In this document: piece by piece, positions 29,345-38,004 of the stretch
How the letters are laid out: every line of letters starts with the position of its first letter
Position numbering within the stretch: position 1 is the first letter of the stretch
Assembly (NCBI RefSeq): GCF_013055795.1
Contig: NZ_JABETO010000006.1
Span: 1-64,000, forward strand
Source of the DNA: Streptomyces sp. I05A-00742
Lineage (GTDB): Bacteria > Actinomycetota > Actinomycetes > Streptomycetales > Streptomycetaceae
Reading direction: 5' to 3'
DNA: 64,000 nt
The notes under the pieces: model-generated
The model's database searches: none
What the model was told of the DNA's origin: nothing
What the model saw: only the letters and a program-made list of their open reading frames with translations
Program-made: the position numbers and the translations under genes

Positions 29345-30535
29345 GTGGCTGGATTCAGGATGGGACGCGGCAGGGACTCGGACGACGGGAACGCCGCTCG
29401 GCAAGGACAACACACCGGGCAGCAGACCCCGTACGGGGGCGGCCCGTACGGCGCGGGCCCGGCCGGGGGGCACGGAGGCACGCCCGGCCACGGCCCCGGC
29501 GGGCAGGGCGGATACGGCGGCGGCTGGGACGGCCGGCAGTGGCAGGGCGGGCAGGGCAGTCAGGGCGGCCCCGGGGGGACGGACGAGCCGGAGTACCTCG
29601 GCGGCCATCCGCCGCAGGGACAGGGCCGGCCCTACCCGGGTCAGGGACAGGGCAGGCCCCACCCGGGTCAGCCGTACCCGGGCCAGAGCCCGGCGCAGCC
29701 GTACCCGCAGGGCGGCCACGGGCAGCCCGGCCCGTCGTACGACCCCTACGGACACCCCGGTCAGGGCCAGGGCCCAGGTCAGGGCCCAGGCCAGGGCCGG
29801 AGCCCCGGCCAGGGCCCGGGCCCCGGAGGCACCCAGCAGTTCGGCATCGGGGAGGCCCCCGACGCGTACCCCACCCACGGCGGCCCCCGGTACGGAGACG
29901 ACTCCTACGACGACGGCTACGGCCAGGGCCACGGTGACGACGACGCGTACGGCGACGCGCACACCTACAACGGCCCCCCGGCCCCGCCCCCCGGCCCCAA
30001 GCTGCACTGGAAGGACCTGCTGAAGGGCCTCGTACTGCGCCCGTCCGCCACCTTCTGGCAGATGCGCGACCACGCGATGTGGGTCCCGGCCGTCCTGGTG
30101 ACGTTCATCTACGGCCTGCTCGCCGTCTTCGGCTTCGACAAGGCCCGCGAGGACGTCCTCAACGCGACGTTCGCCAACAGCATCCCGCTGGTGCTGGTCG
30201 CCGGAGTGATCGTCCTGATCTCCGGGCTGATCCTGGGCGCGGTCACCCACACCCTCGCCCGTCAGCTGGGCGGTGACGGCCTCTGGCAGCCGACCATCGG
30301 TCTGTCGATGCTCATCATGTCGATCACGGACGCCCCGCGGCTGGTCATCGCGGTCTTCCTCGGCGGCGACAACCCGGTCGTGCAGCTGCTCGGCTGGGTG
30401 ACCTGGCTGCTGGCGGGCGTGCTGTTCACCTCGATGGTCAGCAAGTCGCACGACCTGCCCTGGCCCAAGGCGCTGGGGGCGTCGGCGATCCAGCTGATCG
30501 CGCTGCTGTCGATCATCAAGCTGGGCACGCTGTAG
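29345..30535 (+). CDS. Yip1 family membrane protein with Gly/Pro/Gln-rich N-terminus
   Basis: A 396-residue protein. GTG 29345 follows TACGTT by 7 bases (leaderless type); an ATG six codons later is an alternative. Residues about 1-210 are low complexity, with repeated GQGPGQG and PYPGQ motifs, probably disordered. The C-terminal part (LHWKDLLKGLVLRPSATFWQ onward) has five membrane helices of the Yip1/YIF1 type, including FIYGLLAVFGF and LVLVAGVIVLISGLILGAV. Yip1-like bacterial proteins have no agreed role. Terminated by the hairpin at 30549-30580. Confidence 0.82.
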   Translation: MAGFRMGRGRDSDDGNAARQGQHTGQQTPYGGGPYGAGPAGGHGGTPGHGPGGQGGYGGGWDGRQWQGGQGSQGGPGGTDEPEYLGGHPPQGQGRPYPGQGQGRPHPGQPYPGQSPAQPYPQGGHGQPGPSYDPYGHPGQGQGPGQGPGQGRSPGQGPGPGGTQQFGIGEAPDAYPTHGGPRYGDDSYDDGYGQGHGDDDAYGDAHTYNGPPAPPPGPKLHWKDLLKGLVLRPSATFWQMRDHAMWVPAVLVTFIYGLLAVFGFDKAREDVLNATFANSIPLVLVAGVIVLISGLILGAVTHTLARQLGGDGLWQPTIGLSMLIMSITDAPRLVIAVFLGGDNPVVQLLGWVTWLLAGVLFTSMVSKSHDLPWPKALGASAIQLIALLSIIKLGTL

Positions 30536-30548
30536 CCGTCCCACGCGA

Positions 30549-30580
30549 AGGCCCCGGTCCGTACCCATGGACCGGGGCCT
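30549..30580. terminator. Bidirectional terminator between the Yip1 and phosphoribosyltransferase genes
   Basis: AGGCCCCGGTCC and GGACCGGGGCCT, a perfect 12-bp stem with an 8-base loop, 14 and 16 bases from the two convergent stops. Confidence 0.88.
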
Positions 30581-30595
30581 CCGAAACGACAGCTG

Positions 30596-31093
30596 CTACG
30601 CGTCGAGGACCTGGCCCTCGCGCCGCACCACCGGCGGCTCGACGCTCCACGGGAAGTTGATCCACTCGTCGGTGCGCTTCCAGACGTACTCGCACTTCAC
30701 CAGGGAGTGCGACTTCTCGTAGATCACCGCGCTGCGGACCTCGGCGACGTGGTCGAGGCAGAAGTCGTGGACGAGCTTGAGCGTCTTGCCGGTGTCCGCG
30801 ACGTCGTCGGCGATCAGGACCTTCTTGTTGGAGAAGTCGATCGCGTTCGGGACGGGCGCCAGCATGACCGGCATCTCCAGGGTCGCGCCCACACCGGTGT
30901 AGAACTCCACGTTCACCAGGTGGATGTTCTTGCAGTCCAGCGCGTAGGCGAGGCCACCGGCGACGAAGACGCCGCCGCGCGCGATGGACAGGATGATGTC
31001 GGGCTCGTAGCCGTCGTCCGCGACGGTCTGGGCCAGCTCCCGGATGGCCTGCCCGAAGATCGGGTAGGTCAGGTTCTCGCGGATGTCACTCAC
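30596..31093 (-). CDS. Phosphoribosyltransferase (xanthine/hypoxanthine type)
   Basis: A 165-residue type I PRTase with the PRPP loop VLIADDVADTGKT near residue 95 and the flexible hood motif ILSIARGGVFVAGGLAYALD. YEKSHSLVKCEYVWKRTDEW INFPW resembles the Gpt/xanthine PRTase C-terminus that stacks on the purine. It likely salvages a purine base with PRPP, though the exact base is not readable. ATG 31093 has a weak ribosome site (AGTGAGTG region). It is followed after 40 bases upstream by dcd, a nucleotide-metabolism neighbour and probable operon partner. Confidence 0.85.
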   Translation of the reverse strand: MSDIRENLTYPIFGQAIRELAQTVADDGYEPDIILSIARGGVFVAGGLAYALDCKNIHLVNVEFYTGVGATLEMPVMLAPVPNAIDFSNKKVLIADDVADTGKTLKLVHDFCLDHVAEVRSAVIYEKSHSLVKCEYVWKRTDEWINFPWSVEPPVVRREGQVLDA

Positions 31094-31133
31094 TTGCTCT
31101 TCGCCCTGTTCCCTGGTCGTCGGACCTGCGCGG

Positions 31134-31709
31134 TCAGACCTGCGTGCGATGGAAATTCTGGAAGGACCGCGACGGCGTCGGCCCGCGCTGGCCCTGGTAG
31201 CGGGAACCGTGCTTCGCGGACCCGTACGGGTGCTCGACCGGCGACGTCAGCCGGAACATGCACAGCTGCCCGATCTTCATGCCCGGCCACAGCTTGATCG
31301 GGAGCGTCGCCATGTTCGACAGCTCCAGCGTCACATGACCGGAGAACCCCGGGTCGATGAAGCCGGCCGTCGAGTGCGTCAGCAGCCCGAGCCGGCCGAG
31401 GCTGGACTTGCCCTCCAGCCGCGACGCGACGTCGTCGGGGAGCGTGATGACCTCGTACGTCGACGCGAGCACGAACTCGCCCGGGTGCAGGATGAACGCC
31501 TCGTCCCCCTCCGGCACCACCTCACGGGTGAGATCGGCCTGCTCCACGGCGGGGTCGATGTGCGGGTACCGGTGGTTCTCGAACACCCGGAAGTAGCGGT
31601 CGAGGCGCACGTCGATGCTCGACGGCTGCACCATCGATGCGTCGTACGGGTCGATCCGCACCCGGCCGGCGTCGATCTCGGTCCGGATGTCCTTGTCTGA
31701 GAGAAGCAC
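31134..31709 (-). CDS. dcd: dCTP deaminase
   Basis: A 191-residue trimeric dCTP deaminase converting dCTP to dUTP. Signature: [77 protein letters not shown] (with Glu and Ser-Ser of the active site), [14 protein letters not shown] and the C-terminal lid [11 protein letters not shown]. Length is normal for the family. Probably the first gene of a leftward unit with the PRTase. Confidence 0.97.
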   Translation of the reverse strand: MLLSDKDIRTEIDAGRVRIDPYDASMVQPSSIDVRLDRYFRVFENHRYPHIDPAVEQADLTREVVPEGDEAFILHPGEFVLASTYEVITLPDDVASRLEGKSSLGRLGLLTHSTAGFIDPGFSGHVTLELSNMATLPIKLWPGMKIGQLCMFRLTSPVEHPYGSAKHGSRYQGQRGPTPSRSFQNFHRTQV

Positions 31710-31740
31710 GGGTCGAGGATACGCGGAGAAGAAGAACGAC

Positions 31741-31771
31741 GCGGGCCCGGTCCTGACCGGACCGGGCCCGC
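31741..31771. terminator. Terminator downstream of the small Cys/His protein gene
   Basis: GCGGGCCCGGTCC-TGACC-GGACCGGGCCCGC, a perfect 13-bp stem, 22 bases past the stop at 31794. Confidence 0.88.
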
Positions 31772-31793
31772 GTTGCCGCTCACCGCGCGGTGA

Positions 31794-31958
31794 TCAACGC
31801 TTCTGCTGCCCCACCGGCACCGAATGCCGCAGCCGGGCGCAGCGCGGACAGCGCAGCAGCCGGCCGGGGCCGATGCGGCCGGGGCCGAGGTTCTGCATCG
31901 GGAACGAAGCGGTGCTGAACACGTGCCCTTCGGCACAACGGACGACGGTGCGCTCCAT
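31794..31958 (-). CDS. Small conserved Cys/His protein (zinc-ribbon-like)
   Basis: A 54-residue protein from ATG 31958 behind GGGAAAGGGA. It contains VVRCAEGHVFST in the first half and LLRCPRCARLRHSVPVG in the second, giving a C-x-x-x-H and C-x-x-C set that could hold one zinc. The short basic protein is flanked by its own terminator (31741-31771) and an upstream promoter gap. I recognise it as a conserved small actinomycete protein of unknown function; longer reading frames upstream are not supported by start sites. Confidence 0.75.
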   Translation of the reverse strand: MERTVVRCAEGHVFSTASFPMQNLGPGRIGPGRLLRCPRCARLRHSVPVGQQKR

Positions 31959-32215
31959 CGAGTCCCTTTCCCCATGAACGTGAAAGACAAAAGCCACATT
32001 AGGGGATGTATAGGACGCACTCGCACGCGGCACTCCCACCACCCCCGGACCGGCTCCCCGCGCCACACGGTACGCCCCAACTCCCGCACCCCACGCCCGC
32101 GTCCCCACTCCTCCCACACCACCCGCGCATACGGAAAAGACCCCTGCGGCATGTGCGCCGGGGGCCTCGGATGGGGTACAGTGTGCGACGATGCGACGCC
32201 TTGAGGGGCGTCCTC

Positions 32216-32286
32216 GCGGGCGTAGTTTAATGGTAGAACATGAGCTTCCCAAGCTCAGAGCGCGAGTTCGATTCTCGTCGCCCGCT
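32216..32286 (+). tRNA. tRNA-Gly (anticodon CCC)
   Basis: A 71-base cloverleaf: acceptor GCGGGCG pairs with CGCCCGC, D arm with TGGTAGAAC, anticodon stem TGAGC/GCTCA around loop TTCCCAA (anticodon CCC), T arm with GTTCGATTC, and discriminator T. CCA is not encoded. It decodes GGG. A strong hairpin at 32294-32322 terminates it. Confidence 0.95.
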
Positions 32287-32293
32287 CTTGCAC

Positions 32294-32322
32294 GAAGGCC
32301 CAGGTCAGCGACCTGGGCCTTC
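32294..32322 (+). terminator. Terminator after tRNA-Gly
   Basis: GAAGGCCCAGGTC-AGC-GACCTGGGCCTTC, a perfect 13-bp stem followed by TTCGTTGT, seven bases after the tRNA. Confidence 0.9.
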
Positions 32323-32399
32323 TTCGTTGTCCGGACCGGTTCAGCCGCCGCGTGCCAGATCCGCACCGGACGGCCCGGTCCGGCGCCCCGACGCGGGGC

Positions 32400-33317
32400 T
32401 CACTCCAGCCGGTGTCCCGGGCGGAGGAGCTCGGTGGCGCTCACCGGGGGGCCGTCCTCAGGGCGGACTTCGAGGAGGACGATGCCGTCGGCGCCGGGTT
32501 CCCAGCTGTGGCCGCAGGTCACGGTGGCGCCGCCGTCCGTGTGGCGTACCACCAGGCCGGGGGTTCCGCGGTGGGGGCGGGCGGGGCGGGCGGCTCGCTT
32601 GATGTAGAGCTTGCGGCCGGCGGAGAGGCACCAGGCGTTGACGAAGGGGTCGCTGTGGGCCCGTACGAGATCGAGAAGGCGCCTGGTGGGCAGGGCCCAG
32701 TCGATGCGGGTGTCCGCCTCGGTGATGCGGTGGTAGAACGAGGGTCCTTCCGCGGTCTGGGGTACCGGGAGCACCCCGGACTCGGCCCGTTCCAGTGCGG
32801 CCAGCACGGCGCCCGGGTACTCCTTCAACAGCCGCTGCTGCACGGTGGTCGCGGTGTCGTCGTCGTCGATGGGCACGGTGACCTGCCAGAGCACAGGGCC
32901 GGTGTCCAGCTCCGGGTCCATGACGTGCACCGTCAGACCGGTGCGGCTCTCGCCGTTGCGGATGGCCCAGTTGACCGCGCCGAAGCCCGCGTAGCCGGGG
33001 AGCAGCGCGTCGTGGACGTTGAGCGGAAGCAGTGCGGGTATCTCCAGTACGTGCTGCGGGATGATGGTGCGCCAGTTCGCGGACACGAGAACGTCGGGGC
33101 GTGCGGCGCGTACCGCCTCGACCACGTGCTCCTCGCGCGCGTGGCGGGCCTCCAGGACAGGTAGCTCCAAGTCGGCGGCGACTATGCCCACATGCGGTTC
33201 GTTCAGACGGCTGAAGCGGGTCGGGTGGGTGACGACCAAGGCCGTCTCGTGCACGGCGGTGATCCCCGCCAGCACCGTGGCACCGATTTCCCCGTAGCCA
33301 AGAAATACGATCCTCAT
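32400..33317 (-). CDS. Formyltransferase (methionyl-tRNA/sugar-amine type)
   Basis: A 305-residue N10-formyl-tetrahydrofolate-dependent formyltransferase. N-terminal Rossmann start MRIVFLGYGEIGATVLAG; the folate-site triad is present as Asn and His in LNVHDALLPGYAGFGAVNWA and Asp in VHVMDPELDTGP. A C-terminal OB-like part follows, with FYHRITEADTRIDWALPTRR and LVRAHSDPFVNAWC. The SLLP of the housekeeping Fmt is changed to ALLP and the gene is not near def or rpoZ, so it is more likely a secondary formyltransferase acting on an amino sugar or metabolite, as in ArnA-like enzymes. The substrate is unknown. Confidence 0.85.
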   Translation of the reverse strand: MRIVFLGYGEIGATVLAGITAVHETALVVTHPTRFSRLNEPHVGIVAADLELPVLEARHAREEHVVEAVRAARPDVLVSANWRTIIPQHVLEIPALLPLNVHDALLPGYAGFGAVNWAIRNGESRTGLTVHVMDPELDTGPVLWQVTVPIDDDDTATTVQQRLLKEYPGAVLAALERAESGVLPVPQTAEGPSFYHRITEADTRIDWALPTRRLLDLVRAHSDPFVNAWCLSAGRKLYIKRAARPARPHRGTPGLVVRHTDGGATVTCGHSWEPGADGIVLLEVRPEDGPPVSATELLRPGHRLE

Positions 33318-33638
33318 ATCTCAGAGATGTCCTTTCCCGGTACAGCCACACCAGAGCCTGGCGGCAGGTGGGTTCTCGCGGTGGACAGCGGGCGCGGACC
33401 GAGCCGGCTCCAACCCGCCCGGCTCCAACCCGCCTCCTCCAGCCATACCGTGTCCGGAGCGCGCCCGCCATATGCGGACCTGCCGTTGTCGGCGGCCTGC
33501 CCCGAGAGGGAAGCGGGGCGCCCTGTAAGGGTGAAGACCCCGCACATCCGTCACTGATCCGGCGCGGATGAATACGATGGACCGCCCGCGCTCGCCGGGC
33601 GCACCGGCAGCAGGGCGCAGGGGGCAGGGGGCACCTCC
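33318..33638. other. Intergenic region between divergent formyltransferase and GT2 genes
   Basis: About 320 bases with no supported gene. It contains two neighbouring CGGCTCCAACCCGC copies (33403 and 33419) and TACGAT at 33575-33580, a possible -10 for the GT2 gene. Short frames on both strands lack ribosome sites. Confidence 0.5.
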
Positions 33639-35222
33639 TTGGAGACGATCTTCCGGAACGCCTCGCTCGCCGTGGTCGTGCTCTCGGTGATCTACACCGT
33701 GCCGCTCATCACCCTCGGCGTCCTCTTCGCCCGCCGCACCGGCCTTTCGTTACGCGGCCAGTTGGCGTCGGAGGGCGGGCCGCCCGCCGTCCCGCCCGCC
33801 GGGTGGCGTGTGTTCGTCCTGGTGCCCTGTCTGAACGAGGAACGGGTGGTCGCCACCACGGTGCGGTGCCTGCTGGACTCCCAGCCAGGGGTCGGGGTGG
33901 TCGTGATCGACGACGGGAGCGACGACGCCACGGCCGAGCGCGCCGCGGCCGCGGGCGGCGACGGGATCACGATCGTGCGCAGGACGCTGCCCGAAGCCCG
34001 CAGGGGCAAGGGGGCGGCGCTGAACGACGGGCTGCGGGAGGTGCGCCGCCGGGTCGAGGAGGAGGGGCTGGAGCGTTCCCGGGTGCTGGTGTGTGTGCTG
34101 GACGGTGACGGCAGGATGACGCCGGGGGCCGCGGCCCGGGTGGCTCCGCTGTTCGAGGATCCCGGTGTCGGGGGCGCCCAGTTGGCGGTGCGCGTCCGCG
34201 ACCGGGGTCACTGGGCGCTGCGGCTCCAGGACCTGGAGTTCTGGGGGCTGAGCGCGTTGAGCCAGTTCGGGAGAGTGGCCACCGGGTCGGTGAGCCTGGG
34301 CGGCAACGGCCAGTTCACCCGCCTGTCCACCCTGGACACCGTAGGCGCGCGGCCGTGGTCGGACTCGCTGACCGAGGACCTGGACCTGGGCATCAGCCTG
34401 GCCGTGCACGGCTGGTCGGTCACCTCCACGACCGGTGCCTTCGTCTCGCAGCAGGGCCTGACCGACCCGCGACGTCTCCTGAGACAGCGCACCCGCTGGT
34501 ACCAGGGGCACATGAGCGCCATCACCCGCCTGCCCGAGCTGTGGGCCAGTCCGTCCGTCGGGGCCATGACCCGCCTCGAACTCACGGGTTACCTCCTCAT
34601 CCCCTACGTCATCACCCTGCCCTGGTCCGTCCTGCAGCAGTACACGCTCGTCTCCGTCGTGCGGGCGGGTGCCCCGAGCGAGACCGGCTGGTACGCGCTC
34701 TCCGCCGCCAACTTCCTCACCTGGGCCCTGCTGTACTGGCGGCGCACCGACGACCTGCCGGCCTGGAAGGCCGTCGTCTGCTCCTGCGCCCAACTGCTGT
34801 GGATCTACGTCGGGTTCATCGCCGGCTGGCGGGCACTCTGGCGGATCGCCACCCTCCGCACCGGCTGGGTCAAGACGGAGCGCACCGAGGAGAGTCCGGT
34901 CACCTCGACCGGCCGCACCCCCGTCTCAGTGCCGGTCCCGGCTCCCCGCCGGCCGCCGTACGCCGGCCGCCGCGAGGGCGGCGCCGAGCACGCAGAGGAC
35001 GCCGGTGACGAGCGCGGCGGTGTGGACACCGTTGACGAACGCCTGGCCGCTGCCCTCGGTGACGGCCGAACGCAGCCGGGCGGGCATGCCGTCGTCGACG
35101 GGCGACATCCCCATGGCCACCGCGTCCTTGGCGCGGGACAGCCCGTCGGCCACGGTCGCGGGGACCCCGGCCGACGTGAGCTCCCCGGGCAGCGTCGCGC
35201 CGACCCGTCCGCTGATCAGTGA
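33639..35222 (+). CDS. Processive GT2 glycosyltransferase (cellulose synthase/HasA-like)
   Basis: A 527-residue membrane glycosyltransferase from TTG 33639 (GGGGGCA upstream). A first membrane helix precedes the GT-A domain, with FVLVPCLNEERVV, VVIDDGSDDATA, the DxD in VCVLDGDGRM, the TED-like LTEDLDLGISL, and QRTRWYQG (Q-x-x-R-W), hallmarks of processive beta-glycan synthases. Membrane helices follow (LTGYLLIPYVITLPWSVLQQ and more). From about residue 430 to the end (34926-35222) the frame overlaps the opposite exporter gene and looks like its shadow, so the native end may lie earlier. Product likely an exopolysaccharide. Confidence 0.85.
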   Translation: METIFRNASLAVVVLSVIYTVPLITLGVLFARRTGLSLRGQLASEGGPPAVPPAGWRVFVLVPCLNEERVVATTVRCLLDSQPGVGVVVIDDGSDDATAERAAAAGGDGITIVRRTLPEARRGKGAALNDGLREVRRRVEEEGLERSRVLVCVLDGDGRMTPGAAARVAPLFEDPGVGGAQLAVRVRDRGHWALRLQDLEFWGLSALSQFGRVATGSVSLGGNGQFTRLSTLDTVGARPWSDSLTEDLDLGISLAVHGWSVTSTTGAFVSQQGLTDPRRLLRQRTRWYQGHMSAITRLPELWASPSVGAMTRLELTGYLLIPYVITLPWSVLQQYTLVSVVRAGAPSETGWYALSAANFLTWALLYWRRTDDLPAWKAVVCSCAQLLWIYVGFIAGWRALWRIATLRTGWVKTERTEESPVTSTGRTPVSVPVPAPRRPPYAGRREGGAEHAEDAGDERGGVDTVDERLAAALGDGRTQPGGHAVVDGRHPHGHRVLGAGQPVGHGRGDPGRRELPGQRRADPSADQ

Positions 35223-36545
35223 GACGAGGACCGATGTGCCCAGGGCGCCGCCGATCTGCAGTGCGGTGGCCTGGAGCCCGCCCGCCACCCCGGCGTCCCC
35301 GACGGGAGCGTTGCCGACGATCGCGTCGGAGGAGGCCGCCATGACCATGCCCACGCCGAGGCCGAGGGCGACGAACGGCGGCCACAGGGCGGCGTACGAG
35401 GAGTGGACGCCCCAGCCGAGCATCCCGAAGGAGGCGGCGGCCTGCAGGGCCATGCCGAGCGGCATGGACAGCCGGGCGCCGAACCGCTCGGTGAGCTTGG
35501 CGCCCAGCGGGGAGGCGACGACTGAGGCGAGGCTCAGCGGCAGGGTGCGCACGCCGGCCTGGACAGGGGTGAAGCCACGGACGTTCTGCAGGTAGAGCAT
35601 GACGAAGAAGATCACGCCGAGCAGAACGAAGAAGTTGAGGGCGGTGATGACCGTGCCGATGGCCAGCGCCGGGTTGCGGAACAGCCGCATCGGCAGCAAC
35701 GGGTGTGCCACGCGCGTCTCGTACCGGGCGAACACCAGCAGGATCACCAGCCCCGCACCGATGGCACCCAGCGTGCCGCCCGACGTCCAGCCCCACGCCT
35801 CGCCCTTGACCACACCGAAGACGACGACGAGCAGTCCGAGCGCCAGGAGCACGACGCCGGCGAGGTCGAAGCGCTCACGGGCGGCGGCGGTGTTCCTGCT
35901 CCGCGGCAGGACCAGGGCGCTGAAGACGAGGGCCAGGACGCCGATGGGGGCGTTGACGTAGAAGACGGATTCCCAGTTCACGTGCTCGACGAGCAGTCCG
36001 CCGACGATCGGGCCGAGCGCGGTGGACACCGACGAGACCATGGCCCAGACGCCGACCGCCATGCCGAACTTCCTCGGCGGGAAGGCGGCGCGCAGCAGCC
36101 CGAGCGTGTTGGGCATCAACAGGGCGCCGAAGAAGCCCTGGACGGCGCGGAAGGCGATGACGCCCTCGATGGAACCGGCCAGGCCGATGGCCACGGAGGC
36201 GAGGGTGAAGCCCGCGACGCCGACCAGGTAGAAGGTCCGCCGGCCGAAGCGGTCACCCAGCTTGCCGCCGAGGATCAGCGCGGCGGCGAGCGCCAGGAGG
36301 TAGGAGTTGGTGACCCATTGGAGGTCGGCGGTGGACGCGTGGAGGTCCCGGCCGATCTCCGGGTTGGCGATGGAGACGACGGAACCGTCGAGACCGACCA
36401 TGAACAGGCCGAAGGCCACGGCGATCAGGGTCAGCCAGGGGTTCGCCCGGCGGCCGGACGGCGACTCGGGCGGTGTCCCGGACGGGGAGCGCTCCGGCGG
36501 GGAGTGCGCGGGCAGGGACGAGTGGTCCACGGTGGTGGAGGACAT
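34926..36545 (-). CDS. DHA2-family MFS drug exporter (EmrB/QacA type)
   Basis: A 539-residue, about 14-helix proton antiporter from ATG 36545. Motif A is GGKLGDRFGRRTFYLVG between helices 2 and 3, preceded by WVTNSYLLALAAALILGG; motif C-like AMVSSVSTALGPIVGGLLVE in helix 5. The N-terminus is a Ser/Pro-rich soluble extension. Exporters of this type expel hydrophobic drugs or self-made antibiotics. It is next to a MarR gene (68 bases), which presumably represses it. Its last 297 bases overlap the antisense end of the GT2 frame. Confidence 0.92.
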   Translation of the reverse strand: MSSTTVDHSSLPAHSPPERSPSGTPPESPSGRRANPWLTLIAVAFGLFMVGLDGSVVSIANPEIGRDLHASTADLQWVTNSYLLALAAALILGGKLGDRFGRRTFYLVGVAGFTLASVAIGLAGSIEGVIAFRAVQGFFGALLMPNTLGLLRAAFPPRKFGMAVGVWAMVSSVSTALGPIVGGLLVEHVNWESVFYVNAPIGVLALVFSALVLPRSRNTAAARERFDLAGVVLLALGLLVVVFGVVKGEAWGWTSGGTLGAIGAGLVILLVFARYETRVAHPLLPMRLFRNPALAIGTVITALNFFVLLGVIFFVMLYLQNVRGFTPVQAGVRTLPLSLASVVASPLGAKLTERFGARLSMPLGMALQAAASFGMLGWGVHSSYAALWPPFVALGLGVGMVMAASSDAIVGNAPVGDAGVAGGLQATALQIGGALGTSVLVSLISGRVGATLPGELTSAGVPATVADGLSRAKDAVAMGMSPVDDGMPARLRSAVTEGSGQAFVNGVHTAALVTGVLCVLGAALAAAGVRRPAGSRDRH

Positions 36546-36613
36546 GGAAGTGGCTTGCCTTCGGGTGCGGGGGTGGGCGGCTCCGGACGCGTGTCGGGCC
36601 CACCGGGCCGCCG

Positions 36614-37087
36614 TCAGCCGGCGGCGGGGTGGACCCGGTGCGTCACCGCGTTCAGAGCGCCCAGCGCGGACCCGAGGGCGTCGAGGTCCCCGTCGGAGAG
36701 GACGCGCAGCGCCTCGGTGAGGTAGCCGTTCATCAGGTCCCCGACCAGGTCGAGCCGGTGCCGGGCCTCGGCCGTCAGGTGCAGGTGTGCCACACGGCGG
36801 TCCGCCGGGTCGCCCCTGCGTTCCAGCAGCCCCTGGTCCGCCAGTTGGGAGACCGAGGCACTCACGTTGTTCGGCTTCATCAGCAGCGCCTCGGCGGCCG
36901 CGCGCACGGTGATGCCGTCGCGCTCCCCCACCAGGCGCAGCAGCGCCCGCTGCCCCTCGGGCAGCTTGGGGTGCGGGAAGTCCTGGGCGAGGCGGCGGTC
37001 GAGCGCCCGGTGCAGCGCGGGCAGGACGGTCGCGAGCCCGGAGGCGAGGCGACGGAGGTCCTGTGCGGACGCGCTGGAGGCGGGCAT
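36614..37087 (-). CDS. MarR family transcriptional regulator
   Basis: A 157-residue MarR protein. Dimer helices flank a winged helix: PHPKLPEGQRALLRLVGERD, GITVRAAAEALLMKPNNVSA (recognition helix), SVSQLADQGLLERRGDPADR and RVAHLHLTAEARHRL (wing with the conserved D-x-R). It is transcribed toward the exporter gene 68 bases away, the standard marR-efflux arrangement. The start lies 6 bases after a near-consensus -10, and an operator sits inside the promoter (37094-37123). Confidence 0.92.
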   Translation of the reverse strand: MPASSASAQDLRRLASGLATVLPALHRALDRRLAQDFPHPKLPEGQRALLRLVGERDGITVRAAAEALLMKPNNVSASVSQLADQGLLERRGDPADRRVAHLHLTAEARHRLDLVGDLMNGYLTEALRVLSDGDLDALGSALGALNAVTHRVHPAAG

Positions 37088-37093
37088 ACCGCG

Positions 37094-37123
37094 AATATAG
37101 GTATGGCTTCATACCTAAGTCAA
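37094..37123 (-). promoter_or_regulatory. marR-exporter promoter with built-in operator
   Basis: Read leftward: -35 TTGACT (37118-37123), 18-base spacer, -10 TATATT (37094-37099), start codon 6 bases on. The spacer holds TAGGTATG-N4-CATACCTA (37098-37117), perfect 8-bp arms, so bound regulator would cover both boxes. Confidence 0.8.
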
Positions 37124-37160
37124 GGCGTGCCCTCGCTCGGACCGGAGGCGCCTCGGGGGC

Positions 37161-37442
37161 TCAGAGCTCCATGCCGGGCCACGCGCTGGTCTCCAGCGCA
37201 CCGGCCGCCGGCCGGTTGACACATGTGAAACCGAGCTTCGTCAGCGCCCTGGTCACCTCGCCCGCCGTGAAGTCCCGCCGGTCCTGCTTCGTGATCACTT
37301 CGCCGACCTGCTTGACGGGGTACGTGCGGTCATCGATGAGCACGCAGGGACCGACGGCCTCCTCCGGCTGGATGCCGGCCATCATTCTCTGCACCTCGCT
37401 CTTGATGAAGTCGAAGGGGAAGTTGGCGATGACGCATCGCAT
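37161..37442 (-). CDS. SCO5918-family-like small protein
   Basis: A 93-residue protein, MRCVIANFPFDFIKSEVQRM, with TYPVKQVGEVITKQDRRDFT and GEVTRALTKLGFTCVN. I recall this pattern as the uncharacterised SCO5918 family, small Streptomyces proteins often near cold-shock or DEAD-box genes; the match is from memory. ATG 37442 is preceded by GCCGAGG. It follows the cspA-like gene in the same direction after 358 bases with a terminator between, so it has its own promoter. Soluble; no function assigned. Confidence 0.65.
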   Translation of the reverse strand: MRCVIANFPFDFIKSEVQRMMAGIQPEEAVGPCVLIDDRTYPVKQVGEVITKQDRRDFTAGEVTRALTKLGFTCVNRPAAGALETSAWPGMEL

Positions 37443-37747
37443 GGTGCCTCGGCAGGGTTGAAGGGAGGACCGTCACTACGTACGAGGAATCCTCGACGCC
37501 ACCGGACCGACGCCACCGGACCGCGGGAAGAAATCGCAAGAACGGATGGAATAACGCCGGGCGGACCGACCGCCGCGGGAGTTCCGGCGCACCCGCACAG
37601 AACTTCCGATGAATTCCCACTAAAAATCCGACGGATATTCGATGGGTGGTCTTTCCGGGGAAGGCGACCGGGGCGACGACGCCCCCGGAACCCGCCCTGG
37701 CGGACCGGAGCCGACAGGTCACCCACCGCGACCGGGGGCGGAAACAC

Positions 37748-37788
37748 GAACGCCGGGCCCCGTACTCAAGGTGCGGGACCCGGCGTTC
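37748..37788 (-). terminator. cspA terminator
   Basis: GAACGCCGGGCCCCG and CGGGACCCGGCGTTC, a 15-base stem (one mismatch) with an 11-base loop, 13 bases beyond the cspA stop. The remaining gap to 37443 holds an AT-richer stretch (37595-37645) that may be the promoter of the next gene. Confidence 0.85.
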
Positions 37789-37800
37789 ACGGGTTCAGCT

Positions 37801-38004
37801 TCAGGCGGGAACGATGTTCTCCGCCTGCGGGCCCTTCTGGCCCTGGGTGACGTCGAAGGAGACCTTCTGGCCCTCCTGCAGCTCACGGAAGCCCGTGGCG
37901 GAGATGTTCGAGTAGTGGGCGAACACGTCAGCGCCGCCACCGTCCTGCTCGATGAAGCCGAAGCCCTTTTCCGCGTTGAACCACTTCACGATACCGGTAG
38001 CCAT
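37801..38004 (-). CDS. Cold-shock protein (CspA family)
   Basis: A 67-residue five-strand OB protein: [20 protein letters not shown] with RNP1 (K-G-F-G-F-I) and VFAHYSNI with RNP2, then [18 protein letters not shown]. It binds single-stranded RNA/DNA as an RNA chaperone. ATG 38004 has GAGGGAG at good spacing. There is a long leader (below), as for cold-shock genes. Length is exactly that of the family; alternatives with N-terminal extension are not supported. Confidence 0.97.
   Translation of the reverse strand: MATGIVKWFNAEKGFGFIEQDGGGADVFAHYSNISATGFRELQEGQKVSFDVTQGQKGPQAENIVPA

Noticed and set aside
33403..33432. Direct repeat CGGCTCCAACCCGC as an iteron or operator
   Set aside because: Only two copies in a gap with no nearby replication or phage gene; likely slippage.
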